Below, one piece after another: positions 1 through 5,019 of a DNA stretch of 5,144 nucleotides. A program made the position numbers and the translations under genes. Origin of the DNA: Methylococcaceae bacterium (GTDB lineage: Bacteria; Pseudomonadota; Gammaproteobacteria; Methylococcales; Methylomonadaceae). The stretch lies in NCBI GenBank assembly GCA_947505055.1, contig CANNLO010000355.1, positions 1 to 5,144 of the forward strand. The letters run 5' to 3'. How positions within the stretch are numbered: position 1 is the first letter of the stretch; each line of letters begins with the position of its first letter. The notes beneath the pieces were generated by a model. That model saw nothing but the letters and a program-made list of their open reading frames with translations, had not been told where the DNA came from and did no database searches.

Positions 1-14
1 GTGATGATATAAGA

Positions 15-287
15 ATGATGACGGTAAATTCTCAATCAAGATTGAGTCATTTACGCATTTTTGGAAAACCAAGTCCTGGCAAACAAATTAGAAATCCAAA
101 TCTTAAAGGTTCCGATAAGGAATATTCAAGAATAGCAGACCCGAAAAATGAAAGAGACGTTTTATTTGATTTAAAAGACGTTGGCGTTGAAGGTTATGAA
201 ATATATGAACCATCAAAGCACGGTACGGTGGAAATAGTTTTAGATTCTGATAATGTAAATCACTTTAAAATACAAAAAAAATCTTAA
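15..287 (+). CDS. Unknown small protein, possibly the 3' end of a larger gene
   Basis: I do not recognise this protein and assign no function. As read it is 90 residues, hydrophilic and lysine/asparagine-rich, with no signal peptide, membrane segment or cysteine. Residues 37-87 alternate charged and hydrophobic positions (for example DVLFDLKDVGVEGYEIYEP and then GTVEIVLDSDNV), which would suit a small alpha/beta or beta-rich domain. The frame has no stop between the window edge and the ATG pair at 15-20, and there is no good Shine-Dalgarno site before it. The true start may therefore lie outside the window, making this the C-terminal part of a longer protein. Codon use is AT-rich, unlike the genes further right, which suggests a separate origin. 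It is cut off from the abiE cluster by the IS remnant. Confidence 0.45.
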   Translation: MMTVNSQSRLSHLRIFGKPSPGKQIRNPNLKGSDKEYSRIADPKNERDVLFDLKDVGVEGYEIYEPSKHGTVEIVLDSDNVNHFKIQKKS

Positions 288-319
288 TTACTGACTGAAA
301 AAGTTAGATTATATTAAAA

Positions 320-342
320 GATCAATCAATGGGGTCGGACTC
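320..342. repeat. REP-like fragment interrupted by the IS end
   Basis: The stretch ATCAATCAATGGGGTCGGAC followed by TC resembles, from memory, the GGGTC(A/G)GACTC plus ATTGAT words found in dispersed repetitive extragenic palindromes of proteobacteria. Only one half is present; the sequence changes to the IS terminal repeat exactly where the second half would follow. The identification is tentative. Confidence 0.25.
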
Positions 343-360
343 TGAGGTATCCCCACGAAT
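342..360. repeat. IS10-like terminal inverted repeat (single surviving end)
   Basis: CTGAGGTATCCCCACGAAT shares the CTGAG and ATCCCC blocks with the ends of IS10 and its relatives. It directly abuts the transposase stop codon, which supports the assignment. Confidence 0.7.
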
Positions 361-800
361 TAGCCCTCCTCCAGTTTTGCAAAATAGCCGATTAACAATA
401 ACTGTGCCAGCTCTAAATAGTCATCAGGTAGTTCAAACAAAACATAACGGCATGCAATTTTGCCCAGAAAAACAACCGAATATGGCGAATGTTTAGAGCT
501 GCTATTAACTCTAATCTGGCGTTCGGTGGTGGAGCCTTTTAAGCTAAGGCCAACAAGCCATAGTGCAAAGACGATTAGCGCGGCAATTAGTAAAAGGTTC
601 GCCCGGCGCTCAGCTTGAATTCGACTTTCACGGGTTAAATCCAAACCATGATGCTTGCTTTTGGTGTCTCGAAAACCTTCCTCGATTTGCATCCTTGTTC
701 GGTAATAATTCACAACTCGAACTGCTGAGTATGCAGCCTTCAAGGACGTCGACACAACCAGTAGCCGAACGGCAGCAATTGGCCGACAGCGGACGGTCAA
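360..800 (-). pseudogene. IS4-family transposase, C-terminal fragment
   Basis: The fragment encodes the C-terminal third or so of a DDE transposase. It carries the IS4-family signature Y-x2-R-x3-E-x6-K in YRTRMQIEEGFRDTK (fragment residues 33-47), where Glu40 is the third catalytic acid of the DDE triad. Upstream, LLVVSTSLKAAYSAVRVVNYY matches the strand and helix that normally precede this motif. Downstream, residues 57-85 form the usual hydrophobic helical region. About 146 residues remain, against some 400 in intact relatives, and both catalytic aspartates are missing. The open frame begins only at a TTG codon, with in-frame stops further upstream (for example at 813-815), so no functional start exists. 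It is a dead remnant, not an expressed enzyme. Confidence 0.85.
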
Positions 801-847
801 TTTACCGTATCTTTATGATTTTCAACGGCAGCTATCAAGAAAATTTG

Positions 848-867
848 GTTGTTCTATACCCAACAAC
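848..867 (-). terminator. Weak hairpin after the unknown 272-residue gene
   Basis: GTTGTT and AACAAC form a 6-bp stem with an 8-nt loop. On the minus strand it is followed after a few bases by a short T run. It lies 24 nt beyond the stop at 892. The stem is short and AT-rich, so termination here is only a possibility. Confidence 0.2.
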
Positions 868-891
868 ACAGGCCGCCAATCCAATATAACT

Positions 892-1710
892 TTATTTTGC
901 AACGACCCGACTGTGCAGTTGATTGATGCGTTGCGCCATAGGCTCAAAAATAAGTTTCATCATTTCTATTGATTCTTTGGGGACGTTTGAGCCCCGCAAT
1001 TTTTCCGCCAATCCTACAAACCGCGACACCCAATGTTCATGACATCCCGCCATTACTTCAATCTCCACCCACATATCGCGCCGCCCTTGCTCGTCGAGGA
1101 TGGTTTGAAACTCGCGCTCAAGTGTAGAGCCATCCGTGAGCAGTTGGGCGACCGTTGCTTTTATGGAATCGGGCAGCTCCGGCAACTGACCGTAATCGGT
1201 CTTTGACTTTTTGCTTTCGGCTTCCGCTGCTTCTTCCATCAGCATACCGTAACGGTACAGGCCGGGATACTCGCGGCACAGGTACATAAGTTTTTCATCA
1301 GAAAGCGTACTCCATAGCCACTGCAAATCGAGGATATGCCCGACCATTTGCTCCATCAATGCAGCATCGCTAACACCGTTTGCTTCCAGTTGCCGCACCC
1401 GTAAGTCAATGGCAGCGGCGAGCTTATGCTCTTTATTGACAACCCGTCCGCCTGGCACCTTGATTTTGCCAGAGGCAATGCCAGAAGCTACCGTCTCTAA
1501 GATTTTGGCGAACCGATAGAATCCGGCATATTCCTCACACAAGGCGTCCATCTTCGGGCCGGATGCATTCAGCATCAGATGGTGGAAGTCAGGCATGAAA
1601 TCGGCCATCTCTGAAAGTATTTCAACTTCGAGAAGTTCCAGCTCCTCCAGTTGTTTCATTCGCGCATCAATGCGCGCAGCCATGCGCCGATGCTCTACTG
1701 TTACGGACAT
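892..1710 (-). CDS. Unknown protein with an 87-residue internal duplication
   Basis: I do not recognise the family. The 272-residue product is soluble, charged and predicted mostly alpha-helical, with no signal peptide or membrane segment. Residues 8-75 align without gaps to residues 95-162 at a constant offset of 87. The two copies share AAxIDxRxxQLE near the start and C-x-EY-x-G-x-YR with a following Leu/Met-Glu near the end (Cys58/Cys145, Tyr61/Tyr148, Tyr65/Tyr152, Arg66/Arg153). The remainder, 170-272, is a different helical region. The gene lies 74 nt after the toxin gene abiEii in the same direction, so it could be a cargo or accessory gene of that operon. It may also have its own promoter, since TATAAT overlaps the toxin stop. 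The ATG at 1710 has no Shine-Dalgarno site; the frame stays open for 18 codons upstream but offers no ATG, GTG or TTG there. A short frame at 1742-1701 may couple its translation. Confidence 0.8.
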   Translation of the reverse strand: MSVTVEHRRMAARIDARMKQLEELELLEVEILSEMADFMPDFHHLMLNASGPKMDALCEEYAGFYRFAKILETVASGIASGKIKVPGGRVVNKEHKLAAAIDLRVRQLEANGVSDAALMEQMVGHILDLQWLWSTLSDEKLMYLCREYPGLYRYGMLMEEAAEAESKKSKTDYGQLPELPDSIKATVAQLLTDGSTLEREFQTILDEQGRRDMWVEIEVMAGCHEHWVSRFVGLAEKLRGSNVPKESIEMMKLIFEPMAQRINQLHSRVVAK

Positions 1711-1742
1711 GGCTGAACGCGCGCTGGGTTTTGTTGCTTCAT
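1701..1742 (-). CDS. Possible 13-codon leader ORF overlapping the next start
   Basis: An ATG at 1742 preceded by AGGATAATTG, a plausible ribosome binding site, opens a frame encoding MKQQNPARVQPCP. Its TAA at 1703-1701 overlaps the ATGTCCGTAA start region of the unknown protein by 10 nt. The downstream gene lacks its own binding site, so ribosomes ending here could restart on it. The evidence is only the arrangement. Confidence 0.25.
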   Translation of the reverse strand: MKQQNPARVQPCP

Positions 1743-1783
1743 CAATTATCCTATAGCCATGTCATTTACCATGATTCTTTCTC

Positions 1784-1789
1784 ATTATA
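1784..1789 (-). promoter_or_regulatory. Possible -10 element before the unknown gene
   Basis: A perfect TATAAT on the minus strand overlaps the abiEii stop codon, 74 nt before the next start. The -35 region is poor: ATTCAA at a 16-bp spacing. It could give the third gene separate expression, but may be chance. Confidence 0.2.
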
Positions 1790-2744
1790 ACCGCACCAGA
1801 TTCTTTTGAATAACAGCAAGCACTTCATCAAAGGGCGGCTGCCCCTGATAATACAGCGCGGCACGGCGTTCGTATTCCTTTTGGTAAAGGGCTCGTGTGT
1901 GAATATCCCCCAGGACAAGGGCTTCATTTTCTATGAGTGGTTTCTGACGGTCAATGGCAGGAAAACGCCGATTCTTATGCGCGTTGTATTGATCGGTGCC
2001 AATAAACGCCTGAACCCCGTTATTCTGCAACAGACAGAAAATGTCATAGTAATGACGCATAAAATTAGGTGGAAACTTATCGCCTGAATGTTGGTGCTGT
2101 CTGTATTTCGTGACAATAGCCTGTAATTTTTCCACCAACGTATAGCCGGGATCATAGCAATGGATCTGCAGCGCTCTACTATCAATGACATCGACCTTTT
2201 TTTCCAAGGCAAAGTCCATAGCCCATGAGCTGATGTCTAATGGTTGATTAGGAATAACATCATCAAACCCGACTTCGAGTAGAACTCTTTCCTTAGCACT
2301 GCCGTCTGATGGGAATTTGGATTCATAGCAAAGCCGAATGCCGCCACTAAAATATTTCGGCGGACTGTCAAACTGTGTATCCCGATCAATTTTTACGATG
2401 CCAGGAATGCTGATGCTACTGGCTAGATAATCATAATAGTCCTTGCGGCCTTGGCGGTCTTTTTCCTTATCATGATTTGGGGATGTTCGGATTTTCCTGT
2501 TTTCCGGCGGCGCGATGTGAATATTAATGTCTTCTGAAAAACGATGAATGATACCGTACCCCTTGGACAGCGATGTTCCACCCTTAAGCTGAAACTCGTA
2601 CCCGGCCTGTTTAAGTCCATAAAGACAATGCATGAGCCAATAATCCTTTTCAGCCAAGTACGGATCGATCTTGCGCTCACCCGCCACGACCCGGATGAGA
2701 TCGGAAAAGTCAGGGTGTTCATGGAGATAAATTTTAGACGGCAT
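1785..2744 (-). CDS. abiEii: AbiEii-type nucleotidyltransferase toxin
   Basis: This is the toxin half of an AbiE (type IV) toxin-antitoxin pair, known in the family as a cytosolic nucleotidyltransferase-fold protein that causes reversible growth arrest and abortive infection. The family motifs run in order. Motif I is LKGGTSLSKG at 53-62, motif II is HRFSEDINIHI at 67-77, and a probable third acidic strand is LLEVG with Glu157. Motif III is YTLVEKLQAIVTKYR at 201-215, and motif IV is MRHYYD at 229-234. The length of 319 residues is normal for the long AbiEii subfamily. The start overlaps the antitoxin stop by 11 nt, which implies translational coupling, and a GAAGAG purine run lies just upstream. 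The oddity is motif II: the usual S-x-D-I-D reads S-E-D-I-N, so Asn74 (codon AAT) replaces the second metal-binding Asp. The gene is otherwise intact, so activity may be altered or lost. Family assignment is firm; activity is uncertain. Confidence 0.93.
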   Translation of the reverse strand: MPSKIYLHEHPDFSDLIRVVAGERKIDPYLAEKDYWLMHCLYGLKQAGYEFQLKGGTSLSKGYGIIHRFSEDINIHIAPPENRKIRTSPNHDKEKDRQGRKDYYDYLASSISIPGIVKIDRDTQFDSPPKYFSGGIRLCYESKFPSDGSAKERVLLEVGFDDVIPNQPLDISSWAMDFALEKKVDVIDSRALQIHCYDPGYTLVEKLQAIVTKYRQHQHSGDKFPPNFMRHYYDIFCLLQNNGVQAFIGTDQYNAHKNRRFPAIDRQKPLIENEALVLGDIHTRALYQKEYERRAALYYQGQPPFDEVLAVIQKNLVRL

Positions 2745-3330
2745 GTTTCATCTCTTCAGAGCGAAATAGTTTTTCAAAAAAACTCTGTGTTCTCGCCCCT
2801 GCATACTCCTGAATAGTTTTCATTAGTTTGACCTTATCCATGCTACGTACTTTTTCGATGACGTTGTTAAGAACGCTTTCTTTATCCTCCGCCAGGAAGT
2901 GAAGATTATTGATAAGATCCACTAACAAGAATTCCTGACTGCTTTTCTCAGGGAAACGCGATCTTTTCAAAAAATAGAAGTGTCGTCCGTTCAGTGTATA
3001 TCTGCCATCCCGCTTATGGTTATAAACCAGCTTCTCGTTGTAAAGCTGTGTTGTGCCGACTCCCAGGGAGTTATAGGCATTCAAGGATGCCATATAGAAA
3101 TGGTCGTCTTTAAGAAAAGCGCGGATAAGCGTTTCGTCCTCTGGCGGCGCATCACCAAAAGCCGTTTTCTTTGGACAGTAGTAAACGCCGCCCGCAAGCT
3201 TCTGAATAGCCCCTTTTCTGACCAGTTGCTGTAAATGGCGGTCAACGGCATTTGACCATTTGGCCAGATCGGCCCGCCGATAAACTTGCCCCGGTTGAAG
3301 ATGTTCTTGTAGTTCGTTGACTTTAGGCAT
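2734..3330 (-). CDS. abiEi: AbiEi-type antitoxin and transcriptional regulator
   Basis: This is the antitoxin partner of the adjacent AbiEii toxin. Known AbiEi proteins have an N-terminal winged helix that represses their own promoter and a C-terminal domain needed to neutralise the toxin without stable complex formation. Here residues 14-53 fit the winged helix: VYRRADLAKWSNAVDRHLQQL, then RKGAIQKLAGGVYYCP, a helix pair followed by a beta wing ending in the family-typical GGVYY-x-P. Residues 54-198 form the mixed C-terminal domain. The product is 198 residues. I chose the ATG at 3330 because AAGGAG lies 6 nt before it and a promoter -10 sits at 3349-3354. The earlier in-frame TTG at 3360 would lie upstream of that -10 and could not be transcribed from it. 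The sequence suits the DUF6088-like branch of AbiEi, though that sub-assignment is from memory. Confidence 0.9.
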   Translation of the reverse strand: MPKVNELQEHLQPGQVYRRADLAKWSNAVDRHLQQLVRKGAIQKLAGGVYYCPKKTAFGDAPPEDETLIRAFLKDDHFYMASLNAYNSLGVGTTQLYNEKLVYNHKRDGRYTLNGRHFYFLKRSRFPEKSSQEFLLVDLINNLHFLAEDKESVLNNVIEKVRSMDKVKLMKTIQEYAGARTQSFFEKLFRSEEMKHAV

Positions 3331-3334
3331 AGCC

Positions 3335-3340
3335 CCTCCT
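3335..3340 (-). promoter_or_regulatory. Ribosome binding site of abiEi
   Basis: The minus strand reads GAAGGAGGGGCT before the ATG at 3330. This strong Shine-Dalgarno site decides the start in favour of MPKVNEL rather than the upstream TTG. Confidence 0.8.
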
Positions 3341-3348
3341 TCACGCCC

Positions 3349-3377
3349 ACTATAGAGCAACCTGGGTTGAATGTCAT
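3349..3377 (-). promoter_or_regulatory. Sigma70-type promoter of the abiE operon
   Basis: ATGACA (3377-3372) and TATAGT (3354-3349) are separated by exactly 17 bp, each matching five of six consensus bases. Transcription would start near 3342, giving a leader of about a dozen nucleotides that holds the ribosome binding site. This promoter should drive antitoxin and toxin, and perhaps the third gene. Confidence 0.65.
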
Positions 3378-3380
3378 TTA

Positions 3381-3391
3381 TTTAGTCTAAA
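3381..3391. promoter_or_regulatory. Candidate AbiEi operator palindrome
   Basis: TTTAGTCTAAA is a perfect 11-bp palindrome three bases upstream of the abiE -35 box. AbiEi antitoxins of characterised systems bind inverted repeats at their promoter, so this is a reasonable operator half. No second copy was seen. Confidence 0.3.
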
Positions 3392-3462
3392 AAACATGCA
3401 TATTGCTTTGTATTAGGAGAGGCCTGCTGAGGCGACTTGGCAGGTCTACTCACCCAGAATCC

Positions 3463-3497
3463 TGTCACTTTTCAAAGTCGATGTCAGCAGTAATCAG
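3463..3497 (+). repeat. Outer inverted repeat, left copy
   Basis: It begins TGTCACTTTTCAAAGTC and continues with GATGTCAGCAG and TAATCAG. It pairs with 3902-3936 on the other strand at 31 of 35 positions. Confidence 0.85.
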
Positions 3498-3528
3498 TCA
3501 GAGCCCACGTAGAATCTCGATGAACGTA

Positions 3529-3558
3529 AACTAAAATGTCATAGTCGATGTCAATAGC
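3529..3558 (+). repeat. Inner inverted repeat, left copy
   Basis: AACTAAAATGTCATAGTC followed by GATGTCAATAGC matches the reverse complement of 3841-3870 at 27 of 30 positions. Its second half repeats the core word of the outer repeat. Confidence 0.85.
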
Positions 3559-3567
3559 ATTCAAACC

Positions 3568-3608
3568 CGATGTCAGCACGTTGCAAATTGTCGAAGTCGA
3601 CGTCAGCA
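3568..3608 (+). repeat. Two further direct copies of the core repeat
   Basis: CGATGTCAGCACG starts at 3568 and CGACGTCAGCACG at 3598, 30 bp apart. With the copies starting at 3479 and 3546 they make four direct copies at the left end. A weaker CGATGAACG lies at 3518. Confidence 0.75.
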
Positions 3609-3609
3609 C

Positions 3610-3804
3610 GTCGCAAAAAATGGGTAACCCCAGTTGCATGAGCGCGAGCCAACCGGTAGATCAGAAATCTGTAACCAACTGCGTGAATGGGTTGTCGCGA
3701 AAATTAGGAGTTTTGCGACAAGTAAGTAACCTTAGAAAAATCAACGTTTCCAGTGTCGCAAAAGTACGGTGCGAAAGTGCATATATTCGATACACTTTTG
3801 CGAC
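3610..3804. repeat. Cluster of GTCGCAAAA repeats in inverted pairs
   Basis: GTCGCAAAA occurs at 3610-3618, as GTCGCGAAAA at 3694-3703, inverted at 3711-3719, direct at 3755-3763 and inverted at 3796-3804. The 3694/3719 pair has a 7-bp spacer, a geometry seen at tyrosine-recombinase core sites. The 3755/3804 pair encloses a 9-bp stem with one mismatch (3771-3779 with 3793-3801). Protein-binding or recombination sites are plausible; no function is shown. Confidence 0.6.
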
Positions 3805-3840
3805 TCCATTCTTATGAGTTCTTGCCACACACCTAATCTC

Positions 3841-3870
3841 GCTGCTGACATTGACTATGACATTTTAGTT
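3841..3870 (-). repeat. Inner inverted repeat, right copy
   Basis: On the minus strand it reads AACTAAAATGTCATAGTC followed by AATGTCAGCAGC, matching the left inner copy at 27 of 30 positions. Confidence 0.85.
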
Positions 3871-3901
3871 GTCGCCCGTCGAGGTGGTAAGCGGGTTCAA
3901 G

Positions 3902-3936
3902 CTGATTTCTGCTGACACTGACTTTGAAAAGTCACA
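3902..3936 (-). repeat. Outer inverted repeat, right copy
   Basis: On the minus strand it reads TGTGACTTTTCAAAGTC followed by AGTGTCAGCAG and AAATCAG. It is the partner of 3463-3497 and ends 48 bp short of the kfrA-like stop codon. Confidence 0.85.
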
Positions 3937-3963
3937 GATACCCTATTATGTGAATAATTGAAA

Positions 3964-3978
3964 TTTTAGCCGCTAAAA
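3964..3978 (-). terminator. Short hairpin after the kfrA-like gene
   Basis: TTTTAGCCGCTAAAA is a perfect 6-bp inverted repeat with a 3-nt loop, six bases beyond the stop. On the minus strand it ends in an A run followed by TTTC, with no clean T tract. It is at best a weak terminator. Confidence 0.3.
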
Positions 3979-3984
3979 AGTAAA

Positions 3985-4911
3985 TCAATCTTCTGCAACA
4001 TTAGTGTTTATATTTTTTGTCTTAGTCACGGGCTTGTTTTGTACCGATGCGGCAAGCTTGCCACGAAGTTCTGCCGCTTCTTCTCTTGCTTGCTTTGCCT
4101 CTGCACTAGCTTCTCTCACATTGTTCTGAGCCGCGTCCAATTCACGTCCAGCGGCGGATAATTCGGATTGATGAGCCTGCACCTGGCTTCTTGCACTGTT
4201 AAGTTCTTGTGCGCTTTGTTGGCTCTGCTTCTCGATCCGCTCCGCGCGAGCTTCTGATTTTGTTGCACGCTCAGTCATAAATTCGAGTTTGGCTGACAAT
4301 ACCGCAGCCTGTTGCTCTGCTGCAATCCTGGCCCGGCTTTCGGTTTCCAGCGTTGCCCGTAACCGTTCAATCTCAGCGGCTTGCTCGACAAGTCTTTCCG
4401 TGCTCGATTCTATTTTTAGTTGCGCCCTGGCTAGCTCAACCCGTGCCGCTTCTGCGGCTTGCTGTTCACGCTCAATGCGCTCCGCCTGCGCTTTGATGTC
4501 TGCCGCCTGCTGCTCTGCTTTACCCGCCAATGTGTCGCGCTCGGTTGTAAGCTCTGCAACTTGCTCAATAAGTCCATCCCGTTCGGCTTCCAGGGCTTCA
4601 CCGACACTCGACAGTTCGACAGCCTCGGCTTGTGCCTGAACCAGTTTGATTTCAATCTCTGCCCTGGCGCTGGCGGCTGTACGTTCGATCTCTGTTGCGA
4701 TTGCAGTTGTTAAGCTGGCTGGTAATTCCGGTGCGGCGGCGGTGGCTTGTGGTCTGGCCGCTCTCCAAGCAGTTAAATGTTTGTGTATGGTGTTTGGGCT
4801 ACCCGTACCGATTCGATCACGAACAGCGTTAATAGTGGGTTGCTGGCCTTCGCCTATAATTGCATCCGCTACTGATGCAACTTGGTCGTATGTGATACCT
4901 GGTCTAGCCAT
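3985..4911 (-). CDS. KfrA-like DNA-binding coiled-coil protein
   Basis: The protein joins an N-terminal helix-turn-helix domain of the KfrA type to a very long coiled coil. Residues 1-50 carry the hallmark MARPGITYDQV, then PTINAVRDRIGTGSPNTIHKHL and the closing Trp49. From about residue 80 to 285 the sequence is rich in Ala, Glu, Gln and Arg in heptad-like order with almost no Gly or Pro, followed by a polar, lysine-bearing tail. Plasmid KfrA binds its own promoter and aids stable inheritance; the TnpT cointegrate-resolution protein of Tn4651-type transposons has, as I recall, a similar plan. Here no partition or replication genes are visible. I start it at the ATG at 4911 (308 residues) because GGAG lies 7 nt before it; the ATG at 4917 has GGAG only one base away. 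An operator-like inverted repeat lies directly upstream, and a divergent frame follows at 5020. Domain assignment is strong; biological role is open. Confidence 0.9.
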   Translation of the reverse strand: MARPGITYDQVASVADAIIGEGQQPTINAVRDRIGTGSPNTIHKHLTAWRAARPQATAAAPELPASLTTAIATEIERTAASARAEIEIKLVQAQAEAVELSSVGEALEAERDGLIEQVAELTTERDTLAGKAEQQAADIKAQAERIEREQQAAEAARVELARAQLKIESSTERLVEQAAEIERLRATLETESRARIAAEQQAAVLSAKLEFMTERATKSEARAERIEKQSQQSAQELNSARSQVQAHQSELSAAGRELDAAQNNVREASAEAKQAREEAAELRGKLAASVQNKPVTKTKNINTNVAED

Positions 4912-4918
4912 GCTCATT

Positions 4919-4922
4919 CTCC
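4919..4922 (-). promoter_or_regulatory. Ribosome binding site deciding the kfrA-like start
   Basis: The minus strand reads CCGGAGAATGAGCATG. GGAG is 7 nt from the second ATG (4911) but only one base from the first (4917), so the second is preferred. It also gives the MARPG start common in KfrA proteins. Confidence 0.7.
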
Positions 4923-4934
4923 GGTAAGTTATAA

Positions 4935-5000
4935 AATATTGTATTGTGTATTGTGTATTTCATATTATACAGAATACGATACAATACACAATACAATATT
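4935..5000. promoter_or_regulatory. Perfect 20-bp inverted repeat, likely KfrA-like operator
   Basis: AATATTGTATTGTGTATTGT at 4935-4954 is exactly repeated in inverse at 4981-5000, separated by 26 bp. Each arm contains tandem ATTGT/ATTGTGT words, with one more ATTGTGT step on the left. The arms bracket the -10 box of the kfrA-like gene. KfrA proteins bind inverted repeats at their own promoters, so autorepression is the likely role; control of the divergent frame is possible too. Confidence 0.7.
4964..4991 (-). promoter_or_regulatory. Promoter of the kfrA-like gene
   Basis: A perfect TATAAT lies at 4969-4964 on the minus strand in the loop between the operator arms. The best -35 is TTGTGT (4991-4986) at 16 bp, which is weak and lies inside the right arm. 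Occupied arms would cover the -35 region and the early transcribed region. Confidence 0.55.
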
Positions 5001-5019
5001 ATTTGATGGTCGAAAGTAA

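Larger units (their letters stand above)
342..800 (-). mobile_element. Remnant of an IS10-like (IS4 family) insertion sequence
   Basis: This is the 3' portion of an insertion sequence. Its outer end is at 342, where the sequence CTGAGGTATCCCCACGAAT closely follows the known IS10 terminus (CTGAGAGATCCCC...). The transposase stop codon lies right at the inner edge of this repeat, as is common in compact ISs. The rest of the transposase gene and the opposite terminal repeat are absent from the window, so the element cannot move. The inner breakpoint lies between about 800 and 890, just past the end of the neighbouring unknown gene. No copy of the terminal repeat or of a flanking 9-bp duplication was found elsewhere in the window. 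Confidence 0.8.
3463..3936. mobile_element. Transposase-less element with arrayed terminal repeats (MITE-like)
   Basis: The segment has 5'-TGT and ACA-3' ends and is bounded by imperfect inverted repeats matching at 31 of 35 positions. A second inverted pair lies inside, and extra copies of the core word, roughly GTCGATGTCAGCA, occur on the left. All left copies point inward in one orientation and all right copies in the other. Uneven arrays of this sort mark the ends of elements moved by Mu/TnsB/TniA/IstA-type transposases (Tn7, Tn402 and IS21 groups). No transposase or other convincing gene is inside, so it would depend on a helper in trans. The flanks gaatcc and gatacc match at only four of six bases, so no target duplication is proven. 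An alternative is a regulatory or recombination site rather than a mobile element. Confidence 0.5.

Noticed and set aside
563..889. A 108-codon forward frame across the IS remnant
   Set aside because: It is antisense to the transposase fragment carrying the intact IS4-family YREK motif and shows no domain of its own.
3334..3360. A longer antitoxin starting from TTG at 3360
   Set aside because: It would start upstream of the -10 box, and the strong ribosome binding site serves the ATG at 3330.
3422..3446. Imperfect inverted repeat CCTGC...GCAGG as a terminator or RNA structure
   Set aside because: Only five contiguous pairs, a long interior, no T tract, and no gene ending nearby in the right direction.
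3463..3610. A CRISPR array
   Set aside because: Repeat copies are short, diverged, unevenly spaced (67, 22 and 30 bp) and present in both orientations across the element, with no cas genes.
3548..3817. An 89-codon forward open frame inside the repeat region
   Set aside because: It runs through the repeat arrays, has no ribosome binding site, and its repeated DVST peptides simply reflect the DNA repeats.
4289..4927. Several long frames opposite or shifted within the kfrA-like gene
   Set aside because: They are Ser/Ala/Cys-rich mirror readings of the Ala/Glu/Gln coiled-coil codons, and the sense frame has clear domain signatures.
4935..5000. Large inverted repeat as a transcription terminator
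   Set aside because: It is AT-rich, has a 26-bp centre containing TATAAT, and lies upstream of a gene start, which fits an operator better.
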